DNA of 64,000 nt from NCBI GenBank assembly GCA_963930655.1, contig OZ005621.1, positions 20,881,001-20,945,000 of the forward strand. The letters run 5' to 3'. A program made the position numbers and the translations under genes. The stretch's first letter is position 1, and each line of letters begins with the position of its first letter. Of the stretch, positions 48,600-60,623 are shown one piece after another. Origin of the DNA: Myrica gale (taxonomy: Eukaryota > Streptophyta > Magnoliopsida > Fagales > Myricaceae). Below the pieces are notes generated by a model. That model did not search any database, was not told the origin of the DNA, and was given only the letters and a program-made list of their open reading frames with translations.

Positions 48600-51500
48600 A
48601 TCGCTGGGAATGGACTATTTGCAGAGATTTTGGATGGAGATGTGTACAAGTACTACACAGAAGGAGAGTGGAGGAGTTCAACTTCCGGGCAGAGTGTAGC
48701 TATCGTCAACCCGACTACGCGAAAGACTGCGTACAGAGTTCAAGGTGAACAATATTATTATGCAGTGTCCGCCATTTTGCTTTGTTTTGGACTAGGAAAG
48801 TTTGGGTTATATGTTCTTTATTTCAACTGAGAGAGATTATGGTGTTAAGGTTGGCATCATCTTTTCTTTTTCTTTGTTTATCTATTTTTTTAGTTTAAGA
48901 TTGTCATCACGCAAGAGTTTGAGGTATGTTCACAAGTTCCAAGGTGTGCCAAAGAAATACAAAATGATAGAAAAAGTTGCACTCGCAGCAGACTTAAAGC
49001 AACATTGTTGAATTTTCACTTAAATGGACCTTTTATGTTTTTCTGGTTTCATTTCGGATTAATTCCTATTTATTAGCAAACAAATTTGGATGTGAGAGGA
49101 AAATGGAAAAGCTTCTAAAGCTTGTTTGGTTTACATCAAGGGTTATCTTCTCATGAACTGCTTTTTACATTTCCACTACAGCTTGTACACAAGAAGAGGT
49201 AAATAGAGTCATCGATGCAGCAAAAACTGCTCAGAAATCATGGGCAAAGACTCCTCTTTGGAAGAGAGCAGAACTACTTCATAAGGCTGCTGCTATTCTC
49301 AAGGACCACAAAGCCCCAATTGCCGAGTGTCTCACAAATGAAATCGCAAAACCAGCTAAAGATTCCGTAACAGAGGTGTCAAAGTCGTTCTTAGTTTCGT
49401 GCGTTTATGTTCACTTTCTTTTGTGAAGGTCACTGATGCGAAATTTCTGGATTTGATGAAGGTTGTGAGGTCTGGGGACCTGGTTTCTTACTGTGCTGAA
49501 GAAGGGGTTAGGATTCTCGGAGAGGGAAAGTTCTTGGTTTCTGACAGCTTTCCTGGAAATGAGAGAACTAAGTATTGCCTGACCTCTAAGGTGATCCTCT
49601 CTCTTCTCACTCTTGTTCATGATGAAACATCTTAGTTCTCTTACCACATAAGGAGTTGCCGAATTATGCAATTAGTGAGTTAAACACTGAGAGGAGGAGT
49701 AAGGAATTATTTCGAATTTAGTCATTTAGACCCGAACTTGTCAAGATTAGATGACAGGGATCAAAGAATATATAAACTGAAAATATTAAATTGGTTTAAT
49801 GATGGAAGTAAAATTATATATACATTTTTTTGGGTCAAAGTTTCCAAAATCTTAAAGCTTTTAAAACTGACCAAATATGCTGATTACTCTGTATCCTGTG
49901 ACGGAAACTCAAATGATGGGATTTCTAGACTGTTCTGGCGATGACCCTACTGGCATGCATCCTTGCCTCTTCAATTCAAGCCCAATCTTCTCTCTTTTGA
50001 TAAAGTAATGGCAGACTGTAGAGTGATTGTATGCGTCCTGCTATAGGAATTTATTGGTGGCGTTTTTTTGTCATATAGTATGAAACTGTAGATAAGATTT
50101 GATAAGACAAATTCAATTTCTCGAAAACAAATGTCATCACTACGGGCCGATATTTTTAAAGGGTCATGCGTAATAAATTTGTTTTCTTTAACGTTACCTC
50201 ACCATAACTCCTTTAGTTTGTTTTCATTCTCTCTGTTGATGCCATACTTTTTTTTTTTTTTTACTTTCTCTGGATATGTGGTGGTCACCAACTCTCCACC
50301 CTAGTATCCACCACCTTGCCTATTATCATTCATATGTTATCAAATTTCAAATTAATTTTTGGTGCTCTTAAGAAACCAATTTGTGCAAACCAGCAGTCAA
50401 CAGACTGCCTAATCAATCTGTAGTATTGCAGGTAGAAGACGAAGTCTATTGATGTCCTAATAAGGACCGTAAATTAGGCATGGAAAAGTAACCATAAAAC
50501 TACTCTGTCCATGCTTGTGGAGATGAAAGTCCATAAGGACCAGAATAATGTCTTGCCTTGAACTACTAGATGAGTAAACAGTTCTGTCCTAGTTCATGAG
50601 CTGGGATGAGTGGGCAGGCAGGTAGGTTTGTGGAGGGGCGTGGGGTGGAGATGAAATATAACCAAACCAAAGAAGGACAAAAAGTACTGAACAACTGAAA
50701 GTTATAAGCTTTACCTTCATAGTTGCTCATATATATCTCAAATTATGCAGCACCTTTGAGAGCGCGTAATTGCCAAATGGCACGGTTATATCATGCCTTG
50801 TTGTGATGTTGAACATGGTTCACATGTTATGTTTTTTGCATTATATTGCAGATTCCACTTGGATTGGTTTCCTCTACTCGATGCATTATGTTTGGTTCAG
50901 TGGATTCAGATTTAATTACCATAATGACATGGTTATTTGATGCATTCTTGTGATTTTCTACTATGTTTACCTGTTATGTTTTGCATTAACTTCAGATTCC
51001 ACTTGGCGTGGTTTTAGCCATTCCACCATTTAACTATCCTGTCAACCTTGCCGTGTCAAAAATTGCTCCTGCATTGATTGCTGGAAACTCTATAGTGCTC
51101 AAGCCTCCAACTCAGGTACTTCACCCAATGAGTTAGCTTATGATGCAATTGATGATGTATTTATGTAATCTCCATAGATATGCACCACCAGTCATCACTA
51201 TCGATATTGAAGATGATATCTATATGGGAAGTAAATGAATCAATAGCATTTGGAGGAGGAAAATTCACCATTCAAATTATAGTCTGTGCCAAAGATAGAA
51301 CCCATGGCCAAAATTTATAAATCAAAATTGAGATCTAACTACTAAAAGTCCAAGCAGAAGCAGTGACTGTGTCGATGTATTTCATACAAACGAGTGTTTC
51401 ACTTCTTTAGGATGACACTCTAGGTCTTTGAATTCATGAATGATTCCCGGATATTTCACTAAATATGTATCTATGATCATCATGAGAGTAGGGTAAGAAG

Positions 51501-53760
51501 TTTCATAATTTTGCCATTAATTGCTTTCAGGGAGCTGTTTCGGCTCTTCACATGGTGCACTGCTTTCACTTGGCTGGTTTTCCCAAAGGCCTTATAAACT
51601 GTGTCACTGGGAAAGGCTCTGAGATTGGCGACTTCCTAACAATGCATCCTGGGGTGAACTGTATAAGGTAAATCCAGTTCTTCTCCCTTTGATTCTAAGT
51701 GAGGTCTCCCCATTCCCTTGTACGGTATAGAATAAGTCATCCCTAACTTGCTTTGCTTTTGCTTAGCTTCACTGGTGGAGACACAGGTGTTGCGATTTCA
51801 AAAAAGGCAGGCATGATTCCTCTTCAGATGGAACTGGGAGGAAAAGATGCCTGCATTGTACTTGAGGATGCTGACCTAGATTTGGTTGCAGCAAATATAA
51901 TTAAAGGGGGCTTTTCTTACAGGTGAAAAGATTTCCATCTTTTACTTTTTCATGTTCTATTTGACAAGAGGGAAGAGGCCGTTGGAGTTGTTTCTATGAA
52001 GTTCCAATTTCTCTTCTTACTCATACATAAGAAAGAATGAGATTTTTTCTACATAAGCTAAAACTAATCAACTTCTGTTTGGAGCAAGTATAGGCTAGCC
52101 ATGTGCTTCATTTATGTTTTGTTGCTCCTTGAATTATAACAGCAGTGCTCATAGGATGGATTCCCTTTTGACAGCATTTAATGTTTCTCCTTCAACCCTA
52201 CAATTTCCATTTGCTCTGGTAGAAAATACAAGAACATAAATAACATTCAACATAATTCGTAATATCTGATTAATGTTGCTTGCATGCACCTGTATGATGC
52301 CTGAAAGAGTTATTTACGACCAGTCCTTAAAGCAATCATTCAAATCTATTTTGATAATCTATTGAAATTGGTTCAATGTAGTGTCAAGATCCTAATATTC
52401 AGATAAAAGGGTGGTTAAAGGACTATGGAACATATCTCACGATCTACATATTTTTAGTAGCAATCTTTGCTCGTACTTTTTTCTTCCCCATTTGCTAATT
52501 GCGACTGCGAAGACTTACTTTTTAAGCTTTTGGTGCCTACATTTATGACAGTGGTCAAAGATGCACAGCAGTTAAGGTTGTCTTGGTGATGGAATCTGTT
52601 GCTGATGCCTTGGTAGAGAAGGTGAATGCCAAAGTTGCAAAATTGTCTGTTGGGCGACCTGAAGATGACTGTGATATCACTCCAGTGGTGTCAGAGTCAT
52701 CTGCCAATTACATTGAAGGATTGGTTAAGGATGCTAAACAGAAGGGAGCAAAATTTTGCCAGCAGTACAAAAGAGACGGCAACCTCATCTGGCCATTGTT
52801 ATTAGATAATGTGAGGCCGGACATGAGGATTGCCTGGGAGGAACCATTTGGACCAGTTCTGCCGGTTATTCGGATCACTTCTGTAGAAGAAGGAATCCAA
52901 CATTGCAATGCTAGCAATTTTGGACTCCAGGTACGCATCTTTCTTTAATTCTCTGAGCATCGTGTTTCAGTTCACCAGAAGTTCATAAAACCTGCAATTG
53001 ATATCCAATTTGCAACCCATAAGTATTTAACCTTTTGATCTTAGAGGGAAAGGAACCATCCGCCTGGCTTAAACATGATTGCACTATCCAAATCTGATCT
53101 TCTCTAACACTAGTTCATTCTAATCCTCATTGGCGAATGAGCAATGTGTTTTTTTATCAAACTCCAAACTTCTTAGAGATCACTGTTCGCATCTGTGATT
53201 TGATTGAATGATCTTCCATATGCTTCACACATATTTCATGCTTTTTCAGTTATAGCACAGATTTGTCTTACAACAGCACCATTAGATGCTCTTGCACACC
53301 AGTGAAATATGAGACAGAATGGAAATTGACCTATAAGAAAGGGTTAATCAATTTTCTATAGTTCTGAGATATTATGATCTCCCCATATTGGTTTAATCAT
53401 AACACATAAATTATATGCAGAGTTGTGTATTCACTAGAGACATCAACAAAGCAATCCTGATCGGAGATGCCTTAGAGACTGGCACAGTTCAGATAAACTC
53501 AGCACCAGCTCGTGGACCGGATCATTTTCCATTCCAGGTAAACTAACTCTCAATTAGAAACCTACCAGCTTTGTTTTACTTCAAAAACTTCCCTTCTTTC
53601 TTTACTCGATCATTATCTCACTGCATAAAAAAATATTTTCTTACAGGGTTTCAAGGACAGTGGAATCGGGTCACAAGGAATCACCAACAGCATCAACATG
53701 ATGACCAAGATCAAGACTACTGTTATCAACTTACCAACCCCTTCATACACAATGGGATAG
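48600..53760 (+). CDS. GAPN: Non-phosphorylating NADP-dependent GAPDH (GAPN, ALDH11), start codon altered
   Basis: Exons are 48600-48744, 49182-49375, 49462-49590, 50996-51115, 51531-51667, 51767-51922, 52552-52930, 53421-53537 and 53647-53760. GAPN oxidises glyceraldehyde-3-phosphate to 3-phosphoglycerate in the cytosol, making NADPH. The joined frame gives 496 residues, the family's usual length, only if counted from ATC at 48600-48602, where ATG is expected. The text then reads [20 protein letters not shown]. No in-frame ATG lies between the upstream TAA (48576-48578) and this point. Seen: N169 ([10 protein letters not shown]), E264 ([10 protein letters not shown]) and the nucleophile C298 (SGQRCTAVK), so the enzyme body is intact. 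LQSC replaces the family's LQGC at the exon 7/8 junction. Possible explanations are non-AUG initiation, an unseen upstream exon, a null allele or an assembly error. Confidence 0.9.
50825..50880 (+). repeat. Decoy copy of the GAPN exon 4 acceptor
   Basis: Text with TGTTATGTTTT, TTGCATTA and CAGATTCCACTTGG appears about 140 bp upstream of the true exon 4 border (50996). It is a partial duplication of the intron end and the first codons (IPLG), then diverges into an unrelated frame. Confidence 0.75.
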
Positions 53761-54270
53761 TATTCCCATCTACCTAAATGGATAACGGGGCGACTATTCA
53801 TGCACCAGCAAATTAGAAGAATATGATAAAAAAACGGATCTCTTCTATAGAATATGATGTTGTATCTTAGTTTTCAATTGGCAATTAGAAAAATGATGAA
53901 TAATGGGATCCATGTATCAGACAATTACATGTGGCCTCAAGTAGTGCATCAGTTTTTGCAGAAGTATTGATTTGGGTTTACTTTCACAGCTTGTTTGCCG
54001 AGTAAAAAAGTTATTTTACTTTCTAGATGTTATTGATAGATCAGTATATTTTACCTTCACAAGATTGGGATGCACGAAACTGTTAAAAGAGCCAAAGCTC
54101 ACATTAACGTTTGTTCTTCCATGTGCTGAAATCGTACGTAATTCCAGTTCTCATGCAGAATAATTGATACATTTGGAATGAATCGAGTATTAGTAGTGAA
54201 CTAGATGAATCTCACCTTAGTTTGGTCTCATCAACATTTGGTAATGATTTAATGGATCAGGTTTCTCTGT
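53761..54270. other. GAPN 3' flank
   Basis: Probable 3' UTR and intergenic DNA. Nothing else is seen. Confidence 0.45.
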
Positions 54271-54281
54271 AATTTCTTACT

Positions 54282-54440
54282 CGAATTGCATCATGCTTCA
54301 AAAAGAGATAAACACAATAGGTGGACTCCATTGTAGGGTCCATACTGCCGAAACTTTACATAAGCAACATTAAATAGTGTATGATCCACCTATTGTATCT
54401 ATTTCTCTCCGAATTACACCATGCAATTCAAACAGCAATT
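54282..54440. mobile_element. Small MITE with a long inverted repeat
   Basis: The left arm GAATTGCATCATGC...AGAGATAAACACAATAGGTGGA returns inverted at the right (TCCACCTATTGT...TTTCTCTCCGAATTAC), about 50 bp per arm with mismatches, around a centre carrying GGTCCATAC and TTTACATAAGCAACATT. A related but more decayed copy lies near 60090-60240. No target duplication was assigned. Confidence 0.6.
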
Positions 54441-54474
54441 GTAAAGATCATATTTCATGACTCAATGCTTGTAT

Positions 54475-54646
54475 TTTACACTCTTTGATCAGCTACATGT
54501 ATACACATTCAAGAATAGAGCAAAACATCAAAATCCTAAAGCTCAAAATCAAGAGTACCTATGGTGGGCTTGTCTTTACACTCTTTGATCAGCTACATGT
54601 ATACACATTCAAGAATAGAGCAAAACGTCAAAATCCTAAAGCTCTG
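54475..54646. repeat. Tandem duplication, period 100 bp
   Basis: About 70 bp starting TTTTACACTCTTTGATCAGC and including ACATGTATACACATTC and AAAATCCTAAAGCTC occur twice with one obvious mismatch (ACATC/ACGTC). Confidence 0.9.
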
Positions 54647-54679
54647 AGTCTCCTCTACATCCATTATCTCCTGTAAATT

Positions 54680-56660
54680 GTCTCTGCAGTACTACCAAGA
54701 ACTATCAATTCTTCTTTTGAATTCCTCTTTGTGAATGAATATAGAATAATTGTTCAAAAGCCTCGAAAGGAGAATATATATATATATATATAGGTATGGG
54801 CAAAAGACATTCTGTAAGCTGCTGATATGGAAGATAATTCTGCCTTGCATTGACACTAAGTAGTGGAGAACATGTCTCTACCAAGTACTTATAATTAATT
54901 ATATATAATAAGGCCTTTCTGCTGATGTTTGTTTAGTACTGCCACAAGGTCAATCTGAGGAAACTTTTGGGTACTTAGGTTTTAGTTTTAATGATCGGTA
55001 GCTAGCTTCCACTTCTCTAGATTAACAATCTTAAATTGTGTTTGGATGTCTCCAGCTGTCAATATAAGTAGTACGTAGTGTCTTCTACAATGACATATTG
55101 AAGGAACGTTTCACCTACTTAATTAATAATTAATTAATTGGCCAACTTTAATGATAGACTTTCCTTTGACAATGATGTAGCAGGTACTGGTTTTTCCACT
55201 TCCTTTGTTTTTTTTTTGCTTGGGGGACAATTATAATTTTTTTCATCAAACTACCATGTTACAATTCTCAAATACCCTATAAACTTTAACTCGTTACAAC
55301 TCACCTTCAAATTATGCTTCTTGTTATGATTTCTTCCCTCATGTCAAACGGTTTATGTTCCACGTGATATTCTCCTTACATGAAAAGATAAATCTGTCAT
55401 CGTTTGAACCGTTTTTAGCTTTCTAAGATGCTTCTCATGATCTATAGACCTACGAAATAATATGCAGTTAACTGATTTTTGTTAATTATAAAAAAAAAGA
55501 TGACTCGCTTAGAATCGATTTGGGCACATTTCTCTTTTCAAGTAATAAGAATGTAACGTTCTATTCAAGTAGGACAAAAACATTCAGCATAACGGCTAAA
55601 GTGAATTGAGGGATGAAATCGCAACGAGAAGTATAATTTAGAGAGTGAGTTTTAACCAGTTATAATTTGTAGGGATATTTGATAATCAGTAGTTAGTTTG
55701 AGAGGAGAAATTATAATTTGCCCTTTTTATGGGGGGTTTTAATAATCTTTTTGAATTAGCTAGAAGTACTTTTATAATTGTGAATGGTTTCAAATTATAA
55801 TACATTATTTTCCATTCTAACTTTTTATAACATTTCTGATCCATAAGCTCTTAAGTAACCTCGAGGAAAAATATCAGATGTACGTTTGTCACATACTTTG
55901 ATTTCCTTGTTTTTTTTTCTAATTTTCTTTTTCCAGCAAGAAAGTTAAGAACACATTCATCCATAAAATAGTTTATTCCATCACATGTGATCCAAGAATT
56001 AAAGAACCAAGCCTCCTGATTCTCTAAATTTCTTTTATTTATTGTTTCTCTCCATATACGTAACTTCTCCTTCTGTGTCAGTGAAGATCCATGGATTTGA
56101 GAATATAAAGCAATTAAAAATCTTGGAAGGAAAATAACAAAAAGAAGGAGGGGGAAGGTTTTGGGAGGAAGAAAGACTTGCTTCCCAGCTCCCTCTTGCT
56201 TCCGACAACAAAGAGCACCTCACTCAAAGAATACATTAATTACCATTGCTAGCAGCTGATGGGGACTCTTTCATTTCCACCTTAATTATATTGATTAATA
56301 CCATCTGATCATAGCATTTTCTATAGTGGTCAATCAAAACTGATTGATATATAATATATATTCATGGACCTCCACAACTAGCAAACCACTGCTCGAATTT
56401 GATTCAATAAGATTTATATATAAATGTATTTAAATTCATTTGATCTTGCCTCCATTTCTCACATACATGGGCAAACAGCAAACTTGAATTCCTCAAAGAT
56501 CTAACTAACTTGAACTCAACTTGCTTCATTTGTCAATTTGATCCGAAGCTTAATCCAAATTCGTTAAGATTAGAATTTATCGTTGAGCTTGGTTAATCAA
56601 GGAGATTAAGAACGACTCAAGTTTATGAAGAAGTAAGGAAAAAGTTTGCTTTTATTTATA
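54680..56660. other. Intergenic AT-rich region
   Basis: Contains a (TA)n run near 54775-54792. I see no supported gene or complete transposon. Confidence 0.45.
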
Positions 56661-56662
56661 TG

Positions 56663-57690
56663 TTAGTTAAACATTAAACTTCATTACTTATAACTTTTCT
56701 TGAAGCATATATATACCTCCAAGTCTATGTCGGGAAGTCTCACATGTTCACAATAAGTCCAAACTAGGATTATCAAGCATTCGAGCCTTTATTCATTTGT
56801 ACTTTTTCTAACCATAACTTGTCACAAACCTACTTGAGGCATATTAATGAAAATACAAGTGATCTAGAACAAAGAGGAGTTTCTCTCATATTTATGACAT
56901 CCAACTATGAAACCCTCTCTTAAGAGATCAGAATCTCGACAACATCTTACTTGAATTAAAAGAAAGGATATTGGAGAGGATCTTCGTCCTCTCTTAAGTC
57001 TTATCTCTTATCAAGTCGACTCTACATTCCGTTGATAAGAGAAATAATTTAATTTTCAAAAGGTTGACTTGTGAAAAGAAGTCAATGATAAAGGTTGATG
57101 TAATTTATTTTTGATGGGGGAGAAATAGATTATATTGTAATTTTTTATTGTGTTAAAATTTTAGAGTGTAAAATTTTACACCACAAACGCAACCTATATT
57201 AGTTAAACATTAAACGTCATTACTTATAATTTTTCTTGAAGCATATATCTCGAAGTCTATGTTGGGAAGTCTCACAAGTTCACAATGAGTCCAAACTAGG
57301 ATTATCAAGCATTCGAGCCTCTAACTTGAGGTATATTAATGAAAGTACAAGTGATCTAGAACAAAGAGGAGTCTCTTTGATATTTATGACATCCAACTAT
57401 GAAACCCTCTCTTAAGAGATTAGAATCTAGACAACATCTTATCCGAAAATATTTATGACATCCAACTATTAAACCCTCTCTTAAGAGGTCATAATCTCGA
57501 CAACAACACACTTGAATTACAAGGAAAGATATTGGAGTGGATCTTCGTCCTCTCTTAAGTCTTATCTCTTATCAAGTCAACGCTATATCTGGATGATAAG
57601 AAAAAAAAATTAATTTACCGAAGGTTGACTTGTGAAAATAAGTTAATGATAAAAATGATGTAATTTATTTTTAAATAAACGAAAATAAAG
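56663..57690. repeat. Long direct duplication, period about 536 bp
   Basis: Two adjacent copies start TTAGTTAAACATTAAAC at 56663 and 57199. They share AAGCATATAT, GGGAAGTCTCAC, GTCCAAACTAGGATTATC, AAGCATTCGAGCC, TGATCTAGAACAAAGAGGAG, GGATCTTCGTCCTCTC and AGGTTGACTTGTGAAAA. The second copy has lost a stretch after CGAGCC and internally repeats a TTTATGACATCCAACTAT block. No coding potential is seen. Confidence 0.88.
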
Positions 57691-58453
57691 AAACTTTTAT
57701 AAAGTCAACCTCGAGCTGTTTACAGCCCTACACACTTAACCCAACTTTAATCCTTCCGCACACATGCCTTTAATAAATGTTGTTAGTTTATCATAAAGAC
57801 AAGAAACAAAAGCGACACGCCGTTGACCTCAACTCTAACACCCACATAGCACTTAGTTTTCCTATATATCCACAGACCAAACCCAGAACCGGCACAATGC
57901 AAAGAGCTTTAGCAAAGTAAAAACAAATAAACTAATTAAAGCCGCCCACTTCCTTTTAGGAGAAAGACAACCTCAGACCTCTTATCCATAAAACAAATCC
58001 ATACTTATTATTAACTTAACTCTAATGATTCCATAATATAACATCATGTCTTGCGTATATAAAACGCTTCCACTAAAATGTCTAAAACATGATAAAGCCA
58101 AATATTAAAAAAAATATAAAGGAACTAAAGAAAAATTTATATTAAAATTAAAAAAGAAAACAGCGTAGCCTAAACCCAAAAAAAAAAGGGGGGGGGGAGT
58201 TCTCGGGTCCTGGGATTTGGTGGTAGTGGATTTGGTGCTGGCGTTGGTGTTAGCTTTTGCCTTTAATCAAAAGTCTACGGAAATACGGCGTCGCTTAACA
58301 ACTCTAGAGCTGGGGTCCGATGCCTTATTTTCGTAGACTTCCTTTTGGACGTTCTTTCTTCTTTTTCGATTCCTCTTTTTTTTTTTTTTTTTTTTTCCCT
58401 CTCTAAAAACTGCTTTTTACCGAACCAGAAAAAGTCGGGTCAACTCCGTGACA
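57691..58453. other. Intergenic, bHLH 3' flank
   Basis: AT-rich, with poly(A)/poly(G) runs near 58180-58197 and a T18-type run near 58376-58396. No gene is seen. Confidence 0.45.
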
Positions 58454-60592
58454 TCACGGCTTGGAAACAGAGGTGGCGTCCTTAACGGAGGCCTCACCCG
58501 TGCCGTTACCCATAGTGGCTGACTGGACAGTCAACACGGACATGCTGGGGGAGGAGGGACCCTCACCGTTGGATTGGACTAGTGGGTTGTTGTTGTTGTT
58601 GTTGTTATTGGTGTTACTGCTGCCGTTGTTGTTCATCAAGGCGTTCCTGGTGTGACACGTGGCAGTGGAAATAGCCGTAGCAAGTGAGATGGGCATAAGG
58701 CAGAGACCCTTCCCTTGTAGATATTGCATGGCTGACCCCATGTCCTCCTCCATGAGCTTAGCCACCTGGTGCTCAGTCACAGTGAGACTGTCGTTGGACG
58801 ACGGTGTTTGGTTGCCGTTCGAGCCTCGGCCACCCAGGGCCCCACCGTTGCCTCCCGCTTGAATACAGTCACCGCCACCCTACGCACGACAACGACAAAC
58901 ACGGTGTGTATGATTGAGAAGAGAGAGTCGTAGAGAAAAAGAAAAGCGAGGGGGGGGGGGGGCAAAAAATAATATGACAGAGGAAAAAGTTTGTGAGAGA
59001 GAAAGAGGAATCTGAGAAAGTGGGCACGCGTGCTGCTTTTGCCTTGTCGTTTTGTGGTGATTGAGAATGTTAGGGACAATTTTTGATTATCAGTACTGGT
59101 TTTGCCTGAGGTGGGAACTGGGACAGAAGCAGTGGAGAAGGAGGGGGTATTTCTATTTTCACAGCATTATTGACCATTTATATAATAACAGAAAAATAAT
59201 GGAAGCTGCCTTAAGCCCTTTGGAATCTACAGTGTATGTTTCTTTTGTTTTCTTATTAGAATATGGAAAGTCTTTTTCATTAGATACCTCAGGTGACATT
59301 TCAGCTACCAGAGGAGCAACGGCAGCTGCACCGCCCAATCTGCTCATGCTCAGAACCTGTACCCCCAAAGAGACAGTGGAGTTTCAGTTTCAGAAGCCCA
59401 TACAAGACAACATTAATATAAAAATCTATTAATCTCTCAGAACAAAAAAAAAACGTCAACCTCTCCGAAGGGAATCCTGTCCCACTAATTAAAGAAACCC
59501 CCAGTACAGAATATAAAAAGAGAGGAGAGGGAACCCTTCTGTACCTTGACTTGAAGTTGGAGGAATTTCACGTAGTCTATGATCTCATCCAGCATTGAAG
59601 CCTTGTCTGTCTGTCATTCCAGATTCCCCAGATCAAAATCTTTAGTAATATATTTATATATTATCCGACCCAAATTAAAAAAAAAAAAGGGATCAACCCA
59701 TTAACCAATCACATTAATAATCTTTCCCAGATTATAAAAAAGGGTTAATGCTTAGAATACTAAAATAACCCTCAATTATGAAACAAAATATGATAGGACA
59801 ACTAAGATCAGGGAAAAAGTAGAAGGTTATTTAATTTCAATTTTTTTAGTTACTAACCATTTCAGATCAAGTTCAAGTTCTGACTCGATTAACTAAGTAT
59901 CTCATCTACAATGACACTAATTACAGTGTACAATATTCTGCCACCTTCTTATATCTTCTCTTTTTTATATCTAAATGCTAAGAAAAGATCAAGATTCTCT
60001 ATAGTTTTCAACCTACATGAATTGCATCATCGAAAAGAGACATCACATGTGAACCCTGAACATTAGTGTTGTATCTTCGTGCACTATAGTTTTTAGAGAG
60101 AGAAACGCAACAAGTGAATCTCATTGTAAGATCTACGCAACCCGAAATTTTACATCGAAAACATTAAATAATATAATGTTCATCTTTATGTATATCTCTT
60201 TCTAAATTGTACCATAAATAACGGTTGAAGAATTACATAAATCCTAATTTATATATATTTTAAAAGATTACTGTCCATCAAAAAAATTAAATGCTTAAAG
60301 TCAAGAGTTTTTTTTTCTTTTGCACCCTAGCACATGCCAAGCCTACTTGACCATGAAGTTGTATTATATAAGAAACGACACTTGCATTTACTTCTGCACT
60401 TTCAACACCTATCTACAGTAGTGGTATATGCCAAACTGACAACAAAACTCTAAATGACCAGAATGGCCCTACAAAATCTCAAGAAAATATTCCATCAGGA
60501 TTGCAATATGTATTAAATAGACAATTTATCTTTCTTTTTTCTTTTCAGTTAATCCCCGTACCAATTACAATAAAACTATCAAGAATAGATTA

Positions 60593-60623
<31 letters not shown>

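Noticed and set aside
50840-50900. Separate GAPN exon at the first IPLG codons
   Set aside because: After four matching codons it diverges from the enzyme, while 50996-51115 carries the full 40-residue exon.
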